A DNA stretch of 36,727 bases from Nitrospira sp. (GTDB lineage: Bacteria; Nitrospirota; Nitrospiria; Nitrospirales; Nitrospiraceae). Position 1 is the stretch's first letter; every line of letters starts with the position of its first letter. The translations under genes and the position numbers were made by a program. This document shows, one piece after another, positions 25,672 through 34,086 of the stretch. The stretch is taken from the NCBI GenBank assembly GCA_009594865.1, contig VOPT01000071.1, forward strand, positions 1 to 36,727, read 5' to 3'. The notes beneath the pieces were generated by a model. That model was not told the origin of the DNA and ran no database searches. It saw nothing but the letters and a program-made list of their open reading frames with translations.

Positions 25672-26047
25672 GTGGCCCCCCGGCCGGATGGGTTTCCGGC
25701 TTGGGTACGTACCTTCGCGTGACCAGCTACACTGTAATCGCCGTGAGGTGCGGATGAAAAGATCCGAGATCCCCTTCTGCCACAGGCATCACTCAGTAGA
25801 CCCAGCGGTCTTGGACCATGGGTACACCACTCCCCGAAATCAGCGGCGGCAATTCCTCCCCCTCCCCGCTTCAGAGCATGATCCCGGCCTTTCCGGTCAG
25901 GATTTCGACCGGCACGAGCACCTCTTCACGAACCTTCTTGACGTCACACCGCCGTCCACACCGTGGCTGACGCTGTCGGGAACCGCCGATGGCATGACAC
26001 AGTCAACCGGCTCTCGGCATGGCACCACGTGAACATATCGCTTCGAT

Positions 26048-26052
26048 GGGAG
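26048..26052 (+). promoter_or_regulatory. Ribosome-binding site deciding the giant-protein start
   Basis: GGGAG is eight bases before the ATG at 26061. The in-frame ATGs at 26019 and 26046 have no such site, so 26061 is preferred. Confidence 0.55.
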
Positions 26053-26060
26053 AACGCACT

Positions 26061-29000
26061 ATGGTAGAGACTGCTGCGCCATTACTGATCGGCCAAAAGG
26101 GAGAGCTCCCCAAGAAGGAACGCTATACCACCGTCAGCGTGACACAGGGGTACACGGAACGGATATTCAACGGCGTTGCGGGCATGACGACGCGGAAGAT
26201 CCGCGTCTGCGGCGTGAAGCTGATCTGGGATGAGTACGAAAACACCAATCCCACCGGCAACCCGGATGAGGTGACGACCAAATTATTCAACTACAGCGGC
26301 AGCAACGACATCGAATCGTTGGAGATGTATGCGGACGAAATCATCATCCGGAGTCCGATAGTCTTTCCGCAAACCGATCTCTGGATCTGCACGCGCAAAC
26401 TTGTCTTTGAAGGGAACGGCAGTATCACCACAACTCCGATTCCTCATCCTCCCGCCTATACGACGAAGCGCGACAACAGCGGCAGACCGTTGAACGAGCA
26501 AGGCCAAATCGAGGCAAAGAACGGCCTCAATGGAGCACGCGGCGGCCATATCGTGCTGTGCCTGCCGGAAAGTGCCAATATCGTTGTCCCTGCATCACCC
26601 ACGCCGGTGCCACGATTCATCGCGGTAGGCGGAAAAGGCCAGGATGCTGAGAGCGGCGGCTATCTGGATTATGTGCCGAAAGAGAATCAACGGAAAAACG
26701 CGGGCGACAAAGAGTCTCTCAAGTATTGGGAATCGAAGGATATCGAGTATGTCCTCAAGAATAGCCATCGATTGAACTGGCCTAGTGGATGGAGGGACCT
26801 GCTCGACAAGTCCTACTCCGTCATACATGTCAAAGTCGTGATGATGGATGACCTGCTTGGGAAAATTGAGGCGCTTTCGTATGAGAAGGGAGAGCGCGTC
26901 TGGCCGGGTGGGGTTCCAGGCGCGTTTCCCTCAGGCAAAGCAGGAGACGGTGGTGATGGAGGCATGTTCCGGTGCTTCTGGGCGAAAAACGGTGTTGCCG
27001 TTGCTGGTACGCAGACCGCGGCGAGCACAGCGCTTTATGTGCAGACCGAAAGCGGTGAACCAGGAATGGCCTCAGCAGTAGCGGCTCGTCGACCACATGC
27101 GACAACCGATTCGAGCAGGCCACCGGCTTTCGTGACCCTCCAAGTCACAGCCCAGAACGAGCTGTTCACGTCCAAAACTCAACCCTCCCATTCGATTGAA
27201 CGGTGTCCGTTCCCTATCCTTGCAGGCCAGGGGGCTCCCTCTCGTAATGGTCAGAGGGGACAGCCCGGGTCGCGCAAACCATTCTATCTAGAGGTGAATC
27301 CGTACCCCATCGACACCCCGCCTGAGCAGCGCAAACAATTGCTGGACCGTTACCCCAACGGTTGGCCGAATCATCTCGCTATAGAACCGGCGTTGCAGTA
27401 TGCGCGCGATGCCTATCTCAACGGGTACCGGGATGAGGCGCGCGAGATGCTCGAATGTTATCGCGACGTCATTGCGTGGGTTCCGGAAGACGCGCGCAGT
27501 GCGGCGCTGGTCGGACAGGCGACCGAAATTGCCTTGCTCCTGACGCAACTCAAAGACAATCTCGACTACTACGGCAATCCACCGGGCTGGCTGCCTCGCC
27601 TGTCGCTGATGTCGAATCTGCAACTGTTCCTCGAAGACCAGAAAAATGCGGTGAGCCTTCTCTATTTTGCCTACAAACTCGAGAAGTCCTGGGCTCAGGT
27701 CCAGAACCATGCACAGTTGCTCAAGAGCACCCGCCTAGCGCTGTCTGCGGCCATTGCGCTGGCGAAAACGAATTACAGCGAAGGTCTCGCCTTGCTCGAA
27801 TCGAGCCGCAAGGAGCTGGCTACCGTGCAGGGACAGGCACAGGAAATCGGCCGCCGGATCAAAGCGCTGGATGAGACGATCACGAAACAGGCTCAGGACA
27901 AGGCGAAGGAACAGGCCATTCTCACCGGGATTTGCGGGATTGCCTCCGGCTTGTGCAAGGTCATTCCCGTCGGCCAACCGTTTCTCGGCGCCGCCGGCGA
28001 TGCGGTCTTTCAACCACTCGCACAGATCGATCTCTCGAACCCGAATGCTGCGGAGGAGGCGTTCAAATTCGCAGGAGGGCTCGGCGAAGGCATCACGACC
28101 TTCGTGACCAACAACCGAGATGATGTCCTCGCAGCCTCCGACACCTCGTTCACCAAGAAGCTCGAACGGATCGAGGGGAACTTCAACGCCACGGAAGAGG
28201 AAATCTCCACAATCAACGGTCAGATCGAAACCGAATTCGATAGCAAGGTCGGCGACTACAAGGCCAACCTGGAAAAAGAGATCGCGACTCTGGAGGAAGA
28301 AGCCAAGACCATTACAGACGAAGCCAAGAAAAAACAGAAGAAGGCCAAGGCCCTCTCATTCAAGGAAGAGCTGGCGCTCTACAAGAACCGAAAACTCGAT
28401 GAAGCAGTAGTACGGCTGCGTCAACAAATTGCCGATGCCGACACAAACGCCCTCACCAAGGCGGAACGAGATGCGAAGGATAGGCTCTTGACGCAGGTGG
28501 CCGCCCTTCAGGGGAAAAAGGACGATCTCGCGAAGAACTCTACCGCGCTCAAGCAGAAACAAGCGGATCAACAGAAGTTTCTCGGCGAGGCCATGACGCA
28601 TGCGGCACGCATCGGCCAGGGGGTGAGCACCATGGCCGCCGGTTTGACGAAGCTCGTCGTGCCGGTTGACCGCAACTCCCCGGAAGTACAGGCGATTAAG
28701 AACAAAATCGCCGAGAGTGCTCAGTACAAGGCGGAATTTCAGGGGCTGATGGACTCGCTCGACAAGCTTGGGACTCACAAGGCTCAACTCATGGAGGGGG
28801 TAGAACGGGCCCAGCATACCTTGTCGGAATCCTGTGCCACCATCTCCAAAAGTCTGCTGCAAAGCGCGGCCATCGGCCGCCAGATGCAGACCATGGGTAA
28901 CGCCTTGGATCTGGAAGTGAAACTGTACGCGCGCGCGCTCCGGCAGCGTTCGGAGGAGCGCCTGAGAAAGTCGCTGTACCACGTGGTGAAGTCGTACGAA

Positions 29001-29831
29001 TATCACACGTTGAGCCGGGTCCCTCAAGACTTTTTCCAAACCAGCATGATCGAAAAGATCAAGCAACTTGAGGAAGCCAAACTGGCAGCCGGACAGCTGG
29101 ACCAGACGCTCGCAGAGAACGATTTTAACCAAATCTATGAAACGGTCTTCAAGGCCAAGTTCGCACAACTCGGGCAGCAAATTACCGACGACCTGCAACG
29201 CGTCAGAGCAAGCATGGAAAACCGATACCTCTGCACGTTGAAACCCGCACAGCTCACGCAGCTCACGGATACCTGGCGATTCACGTTTAGGATCGTCGAG
29301 GACTTTGCGAAGACGAGCGGGAATTCAGAGAGCGTGATCGGCGCGCGCATCATCGGCATCGCACTCAAAACACTCGACATTGCCACTACCGACAGGGGCC
29401 TCTCGCTGGATGTTGAGTTCACGCACTCAGGCAAACATCTCATCACCGCGCCGGGTGGCTTTCAGTACTTTTTTCAAATCGGCAAATATCCAATAGAAGC
29501 ACAGGACGGATCAAAAACCAAGCAATGGGTCAGCGACCAACCTATTTCCTGGCGGATGGTCTACAACGCCGCGGCGGGCTCGCAAACAATCACGTTAGAT
29601 GAGCAGGCCAAAGACGATCAGATCGTGCAGTTCCTGTTGCGTGAATACAAACCGGGAACAGAGAGCGATGCGAAGATGTTGCACGAACATCGGCCGGGCT
29701 TCACCTCCGAGATCACCTTAACGCTGGACGGTGGACTCGACATCACCACTAACGACTATGCGAAGAAAAAGAGCGCAAAATCGTTCAAGGTCAGAGCACT
29801 CGAATTCTGGGTCTTCTTCAAGAGGCAATAA
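26061..29831 (+). CDS. Giant protein: beta-rich/glycine-loop N-terminus, coiled-coil body with hydrophobic segment, beta C-terminus
   Basis: The family was not recognised. The product has 1256 residues from the ATG at 26061. Residues about 30-410 are strand-rich with glycine loops (NGLNGARGGHI, GGKGQDAESGG, GKAGDGGDGGMF, GQGAPSRNGQRGQPG), suggesting a beta-solenoid or bead-like fold. About 430-1075 are helical. Within this lies a hydrophobic, Gly-rich stretch at about 619-649 (AILTGICGIASGLCKVIPVG), then heptad-like Lys/Glu-rich coiled coil (about 690-845) and a second hydrophobic patch (STMAAGLTKLVVPV). About 1075-1256 are beta-rich, ending in FWVFFKRQ. No signal peptide is seen. A coiled coil flanking a hydrophobic hairpin is the build of alpha-helical pore-forming toxins (ClyA, Hbl, Xax). 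That is analogy, not homology. Alternatives are a cytoskeletal or surface scaffold. The next gene starts two bases after the stop. Confidence 0.8.
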   Translation: MVETAAPLLIGQKGELPKKERYTTVSVTQGYTERIFNGVAGMTTRKIRVCGVKLIWDEYENTNPTGNPDEVTTKLFNYSGSNDIESLEMYADEIIIRSPIVFPQTDLWICTRKLVFEGNGSITTTPIPHPPAYTTKRDNSGRPLNEQGQIEAKNGLNGARGGHIVLCLPESANIVVPASPTPVPRFIAVGGKGQDAESGGYLDYVPKENQRKNAGDKESLKYWESKDIEYVLKNSHRLNWPSGWRDLLDKSYSVIHVKVVMMDDLLGKIEALSYEKGERVWPGGVPGAFPSGKAGDGGDGGMFRCFWAKNGVAVAGTQTAASTALYVQTESGEPGMASAVAARRPHATTDSSRPPAFVTLQVTAQNELFTSKTQPSHSIERCPFPILAGQGAPSRNGQRGQPGSRKPFYLEVNPYPIDTPPEQRKQLLDRYPNGWPNHLAIEPALQYARDAYLNGYRDEAREMLECYRDVIAWVPEDARSAALVGQATEIALLLTQLKDNLDYYGNPPGWLPRLSLMSNLQLFLEDQKNAVSLLYFAYKLEKSWAQVQNHAQLLKSTRLALSAAIALAKTNYSEGLALLESSRKELATVQGQAQEIGRRIKALDETITKQAQDKAKEQAILTGICGIASGLCKVIPVGQPFLGAAGDAVFQPLAQIDLSNPNAAEEAFKFAGGLGEGITTFVTNNRDDVLAASDTSFTKKLERIEGNFNATEEEISTINGQIETEFDSKVGDYKANLEKEIATLEEEAKTITDEAKKKQKKAKALSFKEELALYKNRKLDEAVVRLRQQIADADTNALTKAERDAKDRLLTQVAALQGKKDDLAKNSTALKQKQADQQKFLGEAMTHAARIGQGVSTMAAGLTKLVVPVDRNSPEVQAIKNKIAESAQYKAEFQGLMDSLDKLGTHKAQLMEGVERAQHTLSESCATISKSLLQSAAIGRQMQTMGNALDLEVKLYARALRQRSEERLRKSLYHVVKSYEYHTLSRVPQDFFQTSMIEKIKQLEEAKLAAGQLDQTLAENDFNQIYETVFKAKFAQLGQQITDDLQRVRASMENRYLCTLKPAQLTQLTDTWRFTFRIVEDFAKTSGNSESVIGARIIGIALKTLDIATTDRGLSLDVEFTHSGKHLITAPGGFQYFFQIGKYPIEAQDGSKTKQWVSDQPISWRMVYNAAAGSQTITLDEQAKDDQIVQFLLREYKPGTESDAKMLHEHRPGFTSEITLTLDGGLDITTNDYAKKKSAKSFKVRALEFWVFFKRQ

Positions 29832-29833
29832 CC

Positions 29834-30658
29834 ATGATTGTACGCATGATGCTGGCGGCAGTTGGTACATTGGCGGTCGTGCTCTCATTCGGGTCAGGGC
29901 ACGCTCAGGACGTGCCTGCCGACCCATCTGTAAAACCGCCTTTTGTCGTAGCATCCTTTTCATCCATTTACGGAAGCACCGCGCTACCAAGTCCACTTGG
30001 CGGTGGCACGGTCAGCTTGGTCGGCGAACCGGATTCAAAAACGTTCGGCGTCTCATTCAATGGGACCCTCACCGCTTCCGCAAGCCTGACCGGCAAGGAA
30101 AAGCTCGTGGCCTCGCTGTACATCAAATGCGACGGGCAGGAGCCCGGAAGTCGCGTTACCGTTGGCACGGTCGACCTGGGTGTGCTCAAACCTGCGCAGC
30201 CCGCTCGCGCGGTGATGGCCATCGGAGAGGCGACCGCCTTCGTGCCGCTGGCCAGCATCACATGCGTGTCGCTTGCGCTCCGAATCGACGAGCCTGACAA
30301 GACACCATCCTTCGTCAAGACCTTCACCAATAATGAGATCGAGATCGCCGAAGACGTCACAGTCCTGAACTCGACGGTCCGATTGATCGGAGAACCCGAT
30401 TCCAAGAGTTTCGGCCTTTCGTACCGCGGGACATTGCAGTCTGCGATCGAGTTGAGCGGTGACGCGACATTGGTCGCTCATCTGTACATGAAATGCGAGA
30501 ACGATTCACCCGACACAACAAGCGCCATCCATGTCGGCACGGCCAAGATGGGCGAGGTCCCGAAAGGTCGCGGCGAATCGCTCCGGATCATGAGCGCGGA
30601 TGTCACGGCCTTTGTGCCACTGAGGGAGGTCGAGTGCGTCAAGCTGGGACTTCAGTAG
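29834..30658 (+). CDS. Secreted protein with two copies of one domain
   Basis: The family was not recognised. The 274-residue product has a Sec signal peptide (MLAAVGTLAVVLSFGSGHA, cleavage near residue 24). Two homologous beta-rich halves follow. Each opens with the repeat VSLVGEPDSKTFGVSFNGTL or VRLIGEPDSKSFGLSYRGTL, followed by L-V-A-x-LY-x-KC, a VGT strand and TAFVPL-x-C. Each half has conserved cysteines that could form a disulfide. The ATG lies two bases behind the giant-protein stop, so it is almost surely translated from the same mRNA. An exported partner beside a protein without a signal peptide suggests that the giant protein, if it leaves the cell, uses another route or lysis. Confidence 0.75.
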   Translation: MIVRMMLAAVGTLAVVLSFGSGHAQDVPADPSVKPPFVVASFSSIYGSTALPSPLGGGTVSLVGEPDSKTFGVSFNGTLTASASLTGKEKLVASLYIKCDGQEPGSRVTVGTVDLGVLKPAQPARAVMAIGEATAFVPLASITCVSLALRIDEPDKTPSFVKTFTNNEIEIAEDVTVLNSTVRLIGEPDSKSFGLSYRGTLQSAIELSGDATLVAHLYMKCENDSPDTTSAIHVGTAKMGEVPKGRGESLRIMSADVTAFVPLREVECVKLGLQ

Positions 30659-30729
30659 CTGTGAGCAGAGACGATACATGGGACTAAGCTGACACCTGTC
30701 CACCATCCTCAAACAGAAAGGAGCCTGAT

Positions 30730-31011
30730 GTGCCGAATCGATTGACGGTCATCCAACTGAAGCAAGGGAACAGCGCCATTTGTAGCGCGACGGAAGGTGA
30801 GGCCAGTACGGATCGGGCCACCGTGAAGCTCACGAAGGGAATCAAATGGACCGTTCCTCAGCCCATCGACTGTCTTCAAAAACAAATCACACTGACAGCC
30901 GTCATCCATGATGCCGGCGTCCCGGAAAAATCGTTTGCCAAACCCATGTACATTTCCGGTATCACCGGAAATGGTACCACTGTCAGGCTCACGGACAAGA
31001 AAGAAGGATAA
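30730..31011 (+). CDS. 93-residue beta-rich protein, unknown function
   Basis: The family was not recognised. A GTG start at 30730 is preceded by AAAGGAG at 30717-30723. The protein is probably all beta (NRLTVIQLKQGNSAI, ATVKLTKGIKWTV, KQITLTAVIHDAG, GITGNGTTVRLTD), with two cysteines, and has no signal peptide. The sequence of its last ~20 codons recurs in degenerate form at 31374-31430, which shows that the 3' end was duplicated together with the next gene. It follows the secreted two-domain protein by 71 bases and is probably in the same transcript. Confidence 0.65.
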   Translation: MPNRLTVIQLKQGNSAICSATEGEASTDRATVKLTKGIKWTVPQPIDCLQKQITLTAVIHDAGVPEKSFAKPMYISGITGNGTTVRLTDKKEG

Positions 31012-31360
31012 GCACCCCGACTGGGTGGGCGGCTTTACGGACGTGAGCAGAGCGCCCTCTCCGTCACACGACACAAGGAGTGTCAGAATGCCGCTTTCAA
31101 TCGCAGAGTCCAAAAATAAGACCAAAGTGTTCAATGAGGTCAAAACCAATTGGGACAAACAGGCCGCGAGCAACAACTGGACGGAGGCTACCTTTAAATT
31201 CAAGCCACCCAAAGACGACTGGCTGCTCGGACTCAAAACCTTGTCTAAAATCACCGTCGAGGTGAAATGGAATGCCGGATTCAAGGTAAACCTGATCGGC
31301 ACGGCACAGGATGGTGGCCAGACAAAAGCTACCGTTGGCGAGCTCCCAGGAACCGGGTAA
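30951..31360 (+). repeat. Tandem duplication, unit 1
   Basis: About 410 bases run from the last part of the 93-residue gene through the 90-residue gene. The same order recurs at 31374-31785. Shared marks are GGAAATGG-x2-CCACTGTCAGGCT near the start of each unit and the whole small gene at the end. Confidence 0.75.
31088..31360 (+). CDS. 90-residue small protein, tandem paralogue 1
   Basis: The family was not recognised. The ATG at 31088 follows AAGGAG at 31075-31080. The product begins MPLSIAESKNKTKVFNEVK, a short helical stretch, then WDKQAASNNWTEATFKFKPP and the strand pair LSKITVEVKWNAGFKVNLIG. There is no signal peptide and no cysteine. The gene at 31510 encodes a very similar protein of 91 residues. 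It may interact with the giant or secreted protein, but only proximity supports that. Confidence 0.7.
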   Translation: MPLSIAESKNKTKVFNEVKTNWDKQAASNNWTEATFKFKPPKDDWLLGLKTLSKITVEVKWNAGFKVNLIGTAQDGGQTKATVGELPGTG

Positions 31361-31373
31361 AGAGTGCGTTCAT

Positions 31374-31785
31374 CAATTACGGTATCTGCAGGAAATGGCG
31401 CCACTGTCAGGCTGACAGAGCAAATGAAGGGTCACCTTCATGAGCATGGGGCGCCCTCACAGACTTCGCAGTGCACATTCGTTCGTGACACGACAGGAGG
31501 AGAAGCGAGATGCCGCTTTCAATCGCAGAATCCAAGAATAAGTCCAAAGTGTTTAAAGAGATCAAAACCAATTGGGACAAACAGGCTACGAGTAAGGGCT
31601 GGACGGAGAGCACGTTTAACTTTAGTCCTCCTGCGGACCATTGGCTGCTCACACTCAAAACATTGTCCAAGATAACGGTTGAGGTGAAATGGGATAGCGG
31701 GTTCAAGGTGTATCTGCTGGGAACTCTGGAGAAGGGAGGCCAGCAGGCCAAAACTAGTGTGGGCACGTTGCCAGGACTCGGCTAG
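31374..31785 (+). repeat. Tandem duplication, unit 2
   Basis: About 412 bases begin with a truncated remnant of the 93-residue gene (SITVSAGNGATVRLTEQ in frame from 31364) and end with the 91-residue gene. The remnant has no start and is not expected to be translated as a useful protein. Confidence 0.75.
31510..31785 (+). CDS. 91-residue small protein, tandem paralogue 2
   Basis: It is a close paralogue of the 31088 gene: the first eleven residues are identical, NWDKQA and TLSKITVEVKW are shared, and the rest differs by conservative changes. AGGAGG at 31495-31500 precedes the ATG. Base changes between the two copies that keep the protein pattern (for example NNWTEATFKFKPP against KGWTESTFNFSPP) suggest selection on the protein, although a count of synonymous and non-synonymous sites was not done. 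It is the last gene of the giant-protein locus. Confidence 0.7.
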   Translation: MPLSIAESKNKSKVFKEIKTNWDKQATSKGWTESTFNFSPPADHWLLTLKTLSKITVEVKWDSGFKVYLLGTLEKGGQQAKTSVGTLPGLG

Positions 31786-32084
31786 CTCTTCTTCTGAGCG
31801 GCGCCGCAATGGACGGAGAGCGGGGCGTGAGGACCAGTCTCGCCCCCTCTCCGTCAGCGCAGCGAGTCCATGCCTCCACCTCACAGTCCTCCGAACCCCT
31901 TCCGGATCTGCCACGTCAGATGCAGAAAAATGCTTGCTGCAAGCAGGTAAGAACGCTAGCCTGGCAATACAGCACAGCTACACGCCCGCAAAATGGAACT
32001 GCCAATAGGAAATTGGGGGAACCGGCACAGTCGCTTCACCTCACATTCCCCTCACAGGAGAGACGCCCATCCACGTGTCACGCT
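31786..32084. other. Intergenic region with the 35-nt element
   Basis: This ~300-base stretch holds the conserved 35-nt element at 31931-31965. No promoter or complete gene was seen. Open frames crossing it extend into the carbonic anhydrase remnant but have no family resemblance before 32085. Confidence 0.45.
31931..31965 (+). other. 35-nt conserved element, copy 2
   Basis: It starts TGCTTGCTGCAAGCA (a perfect small hairpin, TGCTTG/CAAGCA) and continues GGTAAGAACGC to TAGCCTGGC. It differs from copy 1 at 4 of 35 positions, in two adjacent pairs. It is 120 bases before the carbonic anhydrase remnant, in a context unrelated to copies 1 and 3. Confidence 0.6.
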
Positions 32085-32804
32085 TTGAAGCTTTCCCTGT
32101 GTCTGAACGTCACCCTGCTCGCCTTCCTTCTCACCGGCTATGTCGGCCCGAGTGTGAAAACGACATTCATGCCGGAAGTCGAAGGGCCGGTCATTGGCAA
32201 CCACACCAGAATTCACCCGCTCGGCATCGTGATCGGCTCAGTCACTTCGGGTGATCGCGTGTTCGTGGCGCCGGCCGCCTCGGTCCGGGGTGACGAGGGC
32301 CGGCATATCCGGATCGGCAATGACAGCAACGTGCAGGACGGCGTGGTCGTCCACGGCCTGGAAACGTTCGAGGGGGATCACGAACTCCCGGAAAATGAAG
32401 TCGAAGTCGACGGCATGAAGTACTCCGTTTACATCGGCAACCGCGTCTCGCTTGCGCACCAGTCACAAGTGCATGGGCCGGCATGAGTCGGCAATGATAC
32501 CTTCATCGGCATGCAGGCGTTGGTCTTTCGTGCGGAAGTGGGAGATCGCGTCGTCGTCGAACCGGGGGCCAAGATCATCGGCGTCAAGATTGCCTCAGGC
32601 CGGTACGTTCCCGCGCTAACAGTCGTGACGACCCAGGAGGTCGCTGATAACCTGCCGCTTATTACGGATCGTTATCCCTACCGGAATCTCAACGAGGGGA
32701 TCATTCGCGTTAACATCCAGCTCGCTGAAGCCATCCAACCACAGGCCATCGGGCGATCGCCTTTTTCTTCCCGTCCATTCCCTTCAGCCTCGCTGGCCGA
32801 TTGA
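32085..32804 (+). pseudogene. Gamma-class carbonic anhydrase (Cam-type) with in-frame TGA
   Basis: The enzyme hydrates CO2. The best start is a TTG at 32085, giving a hydrophobic signal-like stretch (LCLNVTLLAFLLTGYVG). The left-handed beta-helix follows with the Cam catalytic residues: VRGDEG, NVQDGVVVH (first zinc His and Gln), SLAHQSQVH (second and third His). There is also an acidic loop of the Cam type (LETFEGDHELPENEVE) for proton transfer. Directly after QVHGPA a TGA at 32484-32486 interrupts the frame. The same frame then continues VGNDTFIGMQALVF to EGIIRVNIQLAEAIQ and a natural stop at 32804. Family members have Ala or Tyr at the interrupted position. A stop here removes the C-terminal helix, so the gene is probably inactive. 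Confidence 0.82.
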
Positions 32805-32935
32805 CTCAGCCGGTATGGAGGCGTAGGGATTCCTTGCCCTTCCGACCCTCTTCCTATCGATTGACCGTCCTGAGCTGGTGAGATGGCATGCCGCTGTGCA
32901 TCACGTATCTCCAATCCTTTAGGAGGAATACAGCT

Positions 32936-33940
32936 ATGTGGAAATCACTCCTGGCCACGGCTGCGATCACCATTGCGCTACTCAGCCCCCTTGCTGTCGT
33001 GGCTCAAGATGGCCCCACGAGCCAGACATCGCTGGCTGAACAACTCGTCAATGCGTTGAATGGCGTCTTTGGCGTTCATCCCGGCATGCGCGCGAACCAT
33101 CCGAAGGGGGTTGTGCTGGAAGGCACGTTCACGCCAAGCGCTTCGGCAGCCTCAGTGAGTAAGGCTGCTCATCTGCAGAAAAGGAAGACGCCGGTTCCCA
33201 TCATGGTACGATTCTCTGCCGGTTCTGGACAACCATCCGTTCCGGACACCAGCCAGATGCCGAGGGGCATGGCCGTAAAATTTTCTCTGCCCGACGGATC
33301 AAAGACCGATCTTGTGGTTCTGTCCTTCAACGGATTCCCCGTGGCCACGGCAGAAGAATTCAGGGCCTTTCTGCTTGCCGTGGCGGCGAGCGGACCTGAT
33401 GCAGCGAAACCCACTCCCATCGACACGTTTCTCGAGACTCATCCAGCCGCCAGAAATTTTCTGGAACGTCCGACACCACAACCGGTGAGTTATGCCAGCC
33501 TGCCCTATTTCGGGATCAACTCATTCAAATTCACGAATGCGAAAGGAGCCGTCACTTTCGGCCGCTATCAGCTCCGACCCGTGGCCGGCGAGCAGTTCCT
33601 CACGCAGGAACAACTCGGCACCATGGCACCCGATTATCTGAGCAGTGAAATTCGCGAACGAGTGCGTCGCAGTCCCGCGGAGTTCAAATTACTCCTGCAG
33701 GTAGCCGAGAAGGACGGCAAGATCGATGATCCCTCGATCGCCTGGCCGGACACTCGGAAGCAAATCGAATTGGGCACAATCACCATCACCAAAGCCGTTG
33801 CTGACAGCCAGGCCGCAGAGAAGAAATTGCTGTTCATGCCGGGAGCGGTGGTCCCGGGTATCGAAGCCGCCGATCCGATGATTGCCGCGCGCTCCGCCTC
33901 GTATATCGTCTCTCTGTCGCGCCGGGCTCAGGCGCAATGA
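32936..33940 (+). CDS. Secreted catalase-family peroxidase (SrpA-like)
   Basis: The 334-residue product is a small catalase-fold heme protein of the catalase-related peroxidase group, which mainly has peroxidase activity. A signal peptide (LLATAAITIALLSPLAVVAQ) sends it to the periplasm. The distal heme side is HPKGVVLEGTF with the key His. VRFSAGSGQPSVPD and MAVKFSLPDG match the catalase barrel, and the C-terminal half carries the QLRPVAGEQFL stretch. AGGAGG at 32921-32926 decides the ATG at 32936 over an upstream in-frame start at 32888. A role against peroxide in the envelope is inferred. Confidence 0.88.
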   Translation: MWKSLLATAAITIALLSPLAVVAQDGPTSQTSLAEQLVNALNGVFGVHPGMRANHPKGVVLEGTFTPSASAASVSKAAHLQKRKTPVPIMVRFSAGSGQPSVPDTSQMPRGMAVKFSLPDGSKTDLVVLSFNGFPVATAEEFRAFLLAVAASGPDAAKPTPIDTFLETHPAARNFLERPTPQPVSYASLPYFGINSFKFTNAKGAVTFGRYQLRPVAGEQFLTQEQLGTMAPDYLSSEIRERVRRSPAEFKLLLQVAEKDGKIDDPSIAWPDTRKQIELGTITITKAVADSQAAEKKLLFMPGAVVPGIEAADPMIAARSASYIVSLSRRAQAQ

Positions 33941-34086
33941 GGATGTGACCTGCGCCGGAGGTGTGGTGCTGCCTGGGTGAAGCGGACGTATACAACGTAA
34001 CGGAACTGGTGATCCAGGATGCGCAACCCACGCACACGCGTACTTATAGGACGTGATGGCTATTGAACGGGAGAACGCGTCACGTC

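Noticed and set aside
25683..25700. GC hairpin as a Rho-independent terminator
   Set aside because: The six-base stem is followed by TTGGGTA and not by a T-run.
25670..26032. A 120-residue open frame upstream of the giant gene
   Set aside because: It overlaps the alternative starts of the giant gene, lacks a convincing ribosome-binding site, and has no recognisable composition or family pattern.
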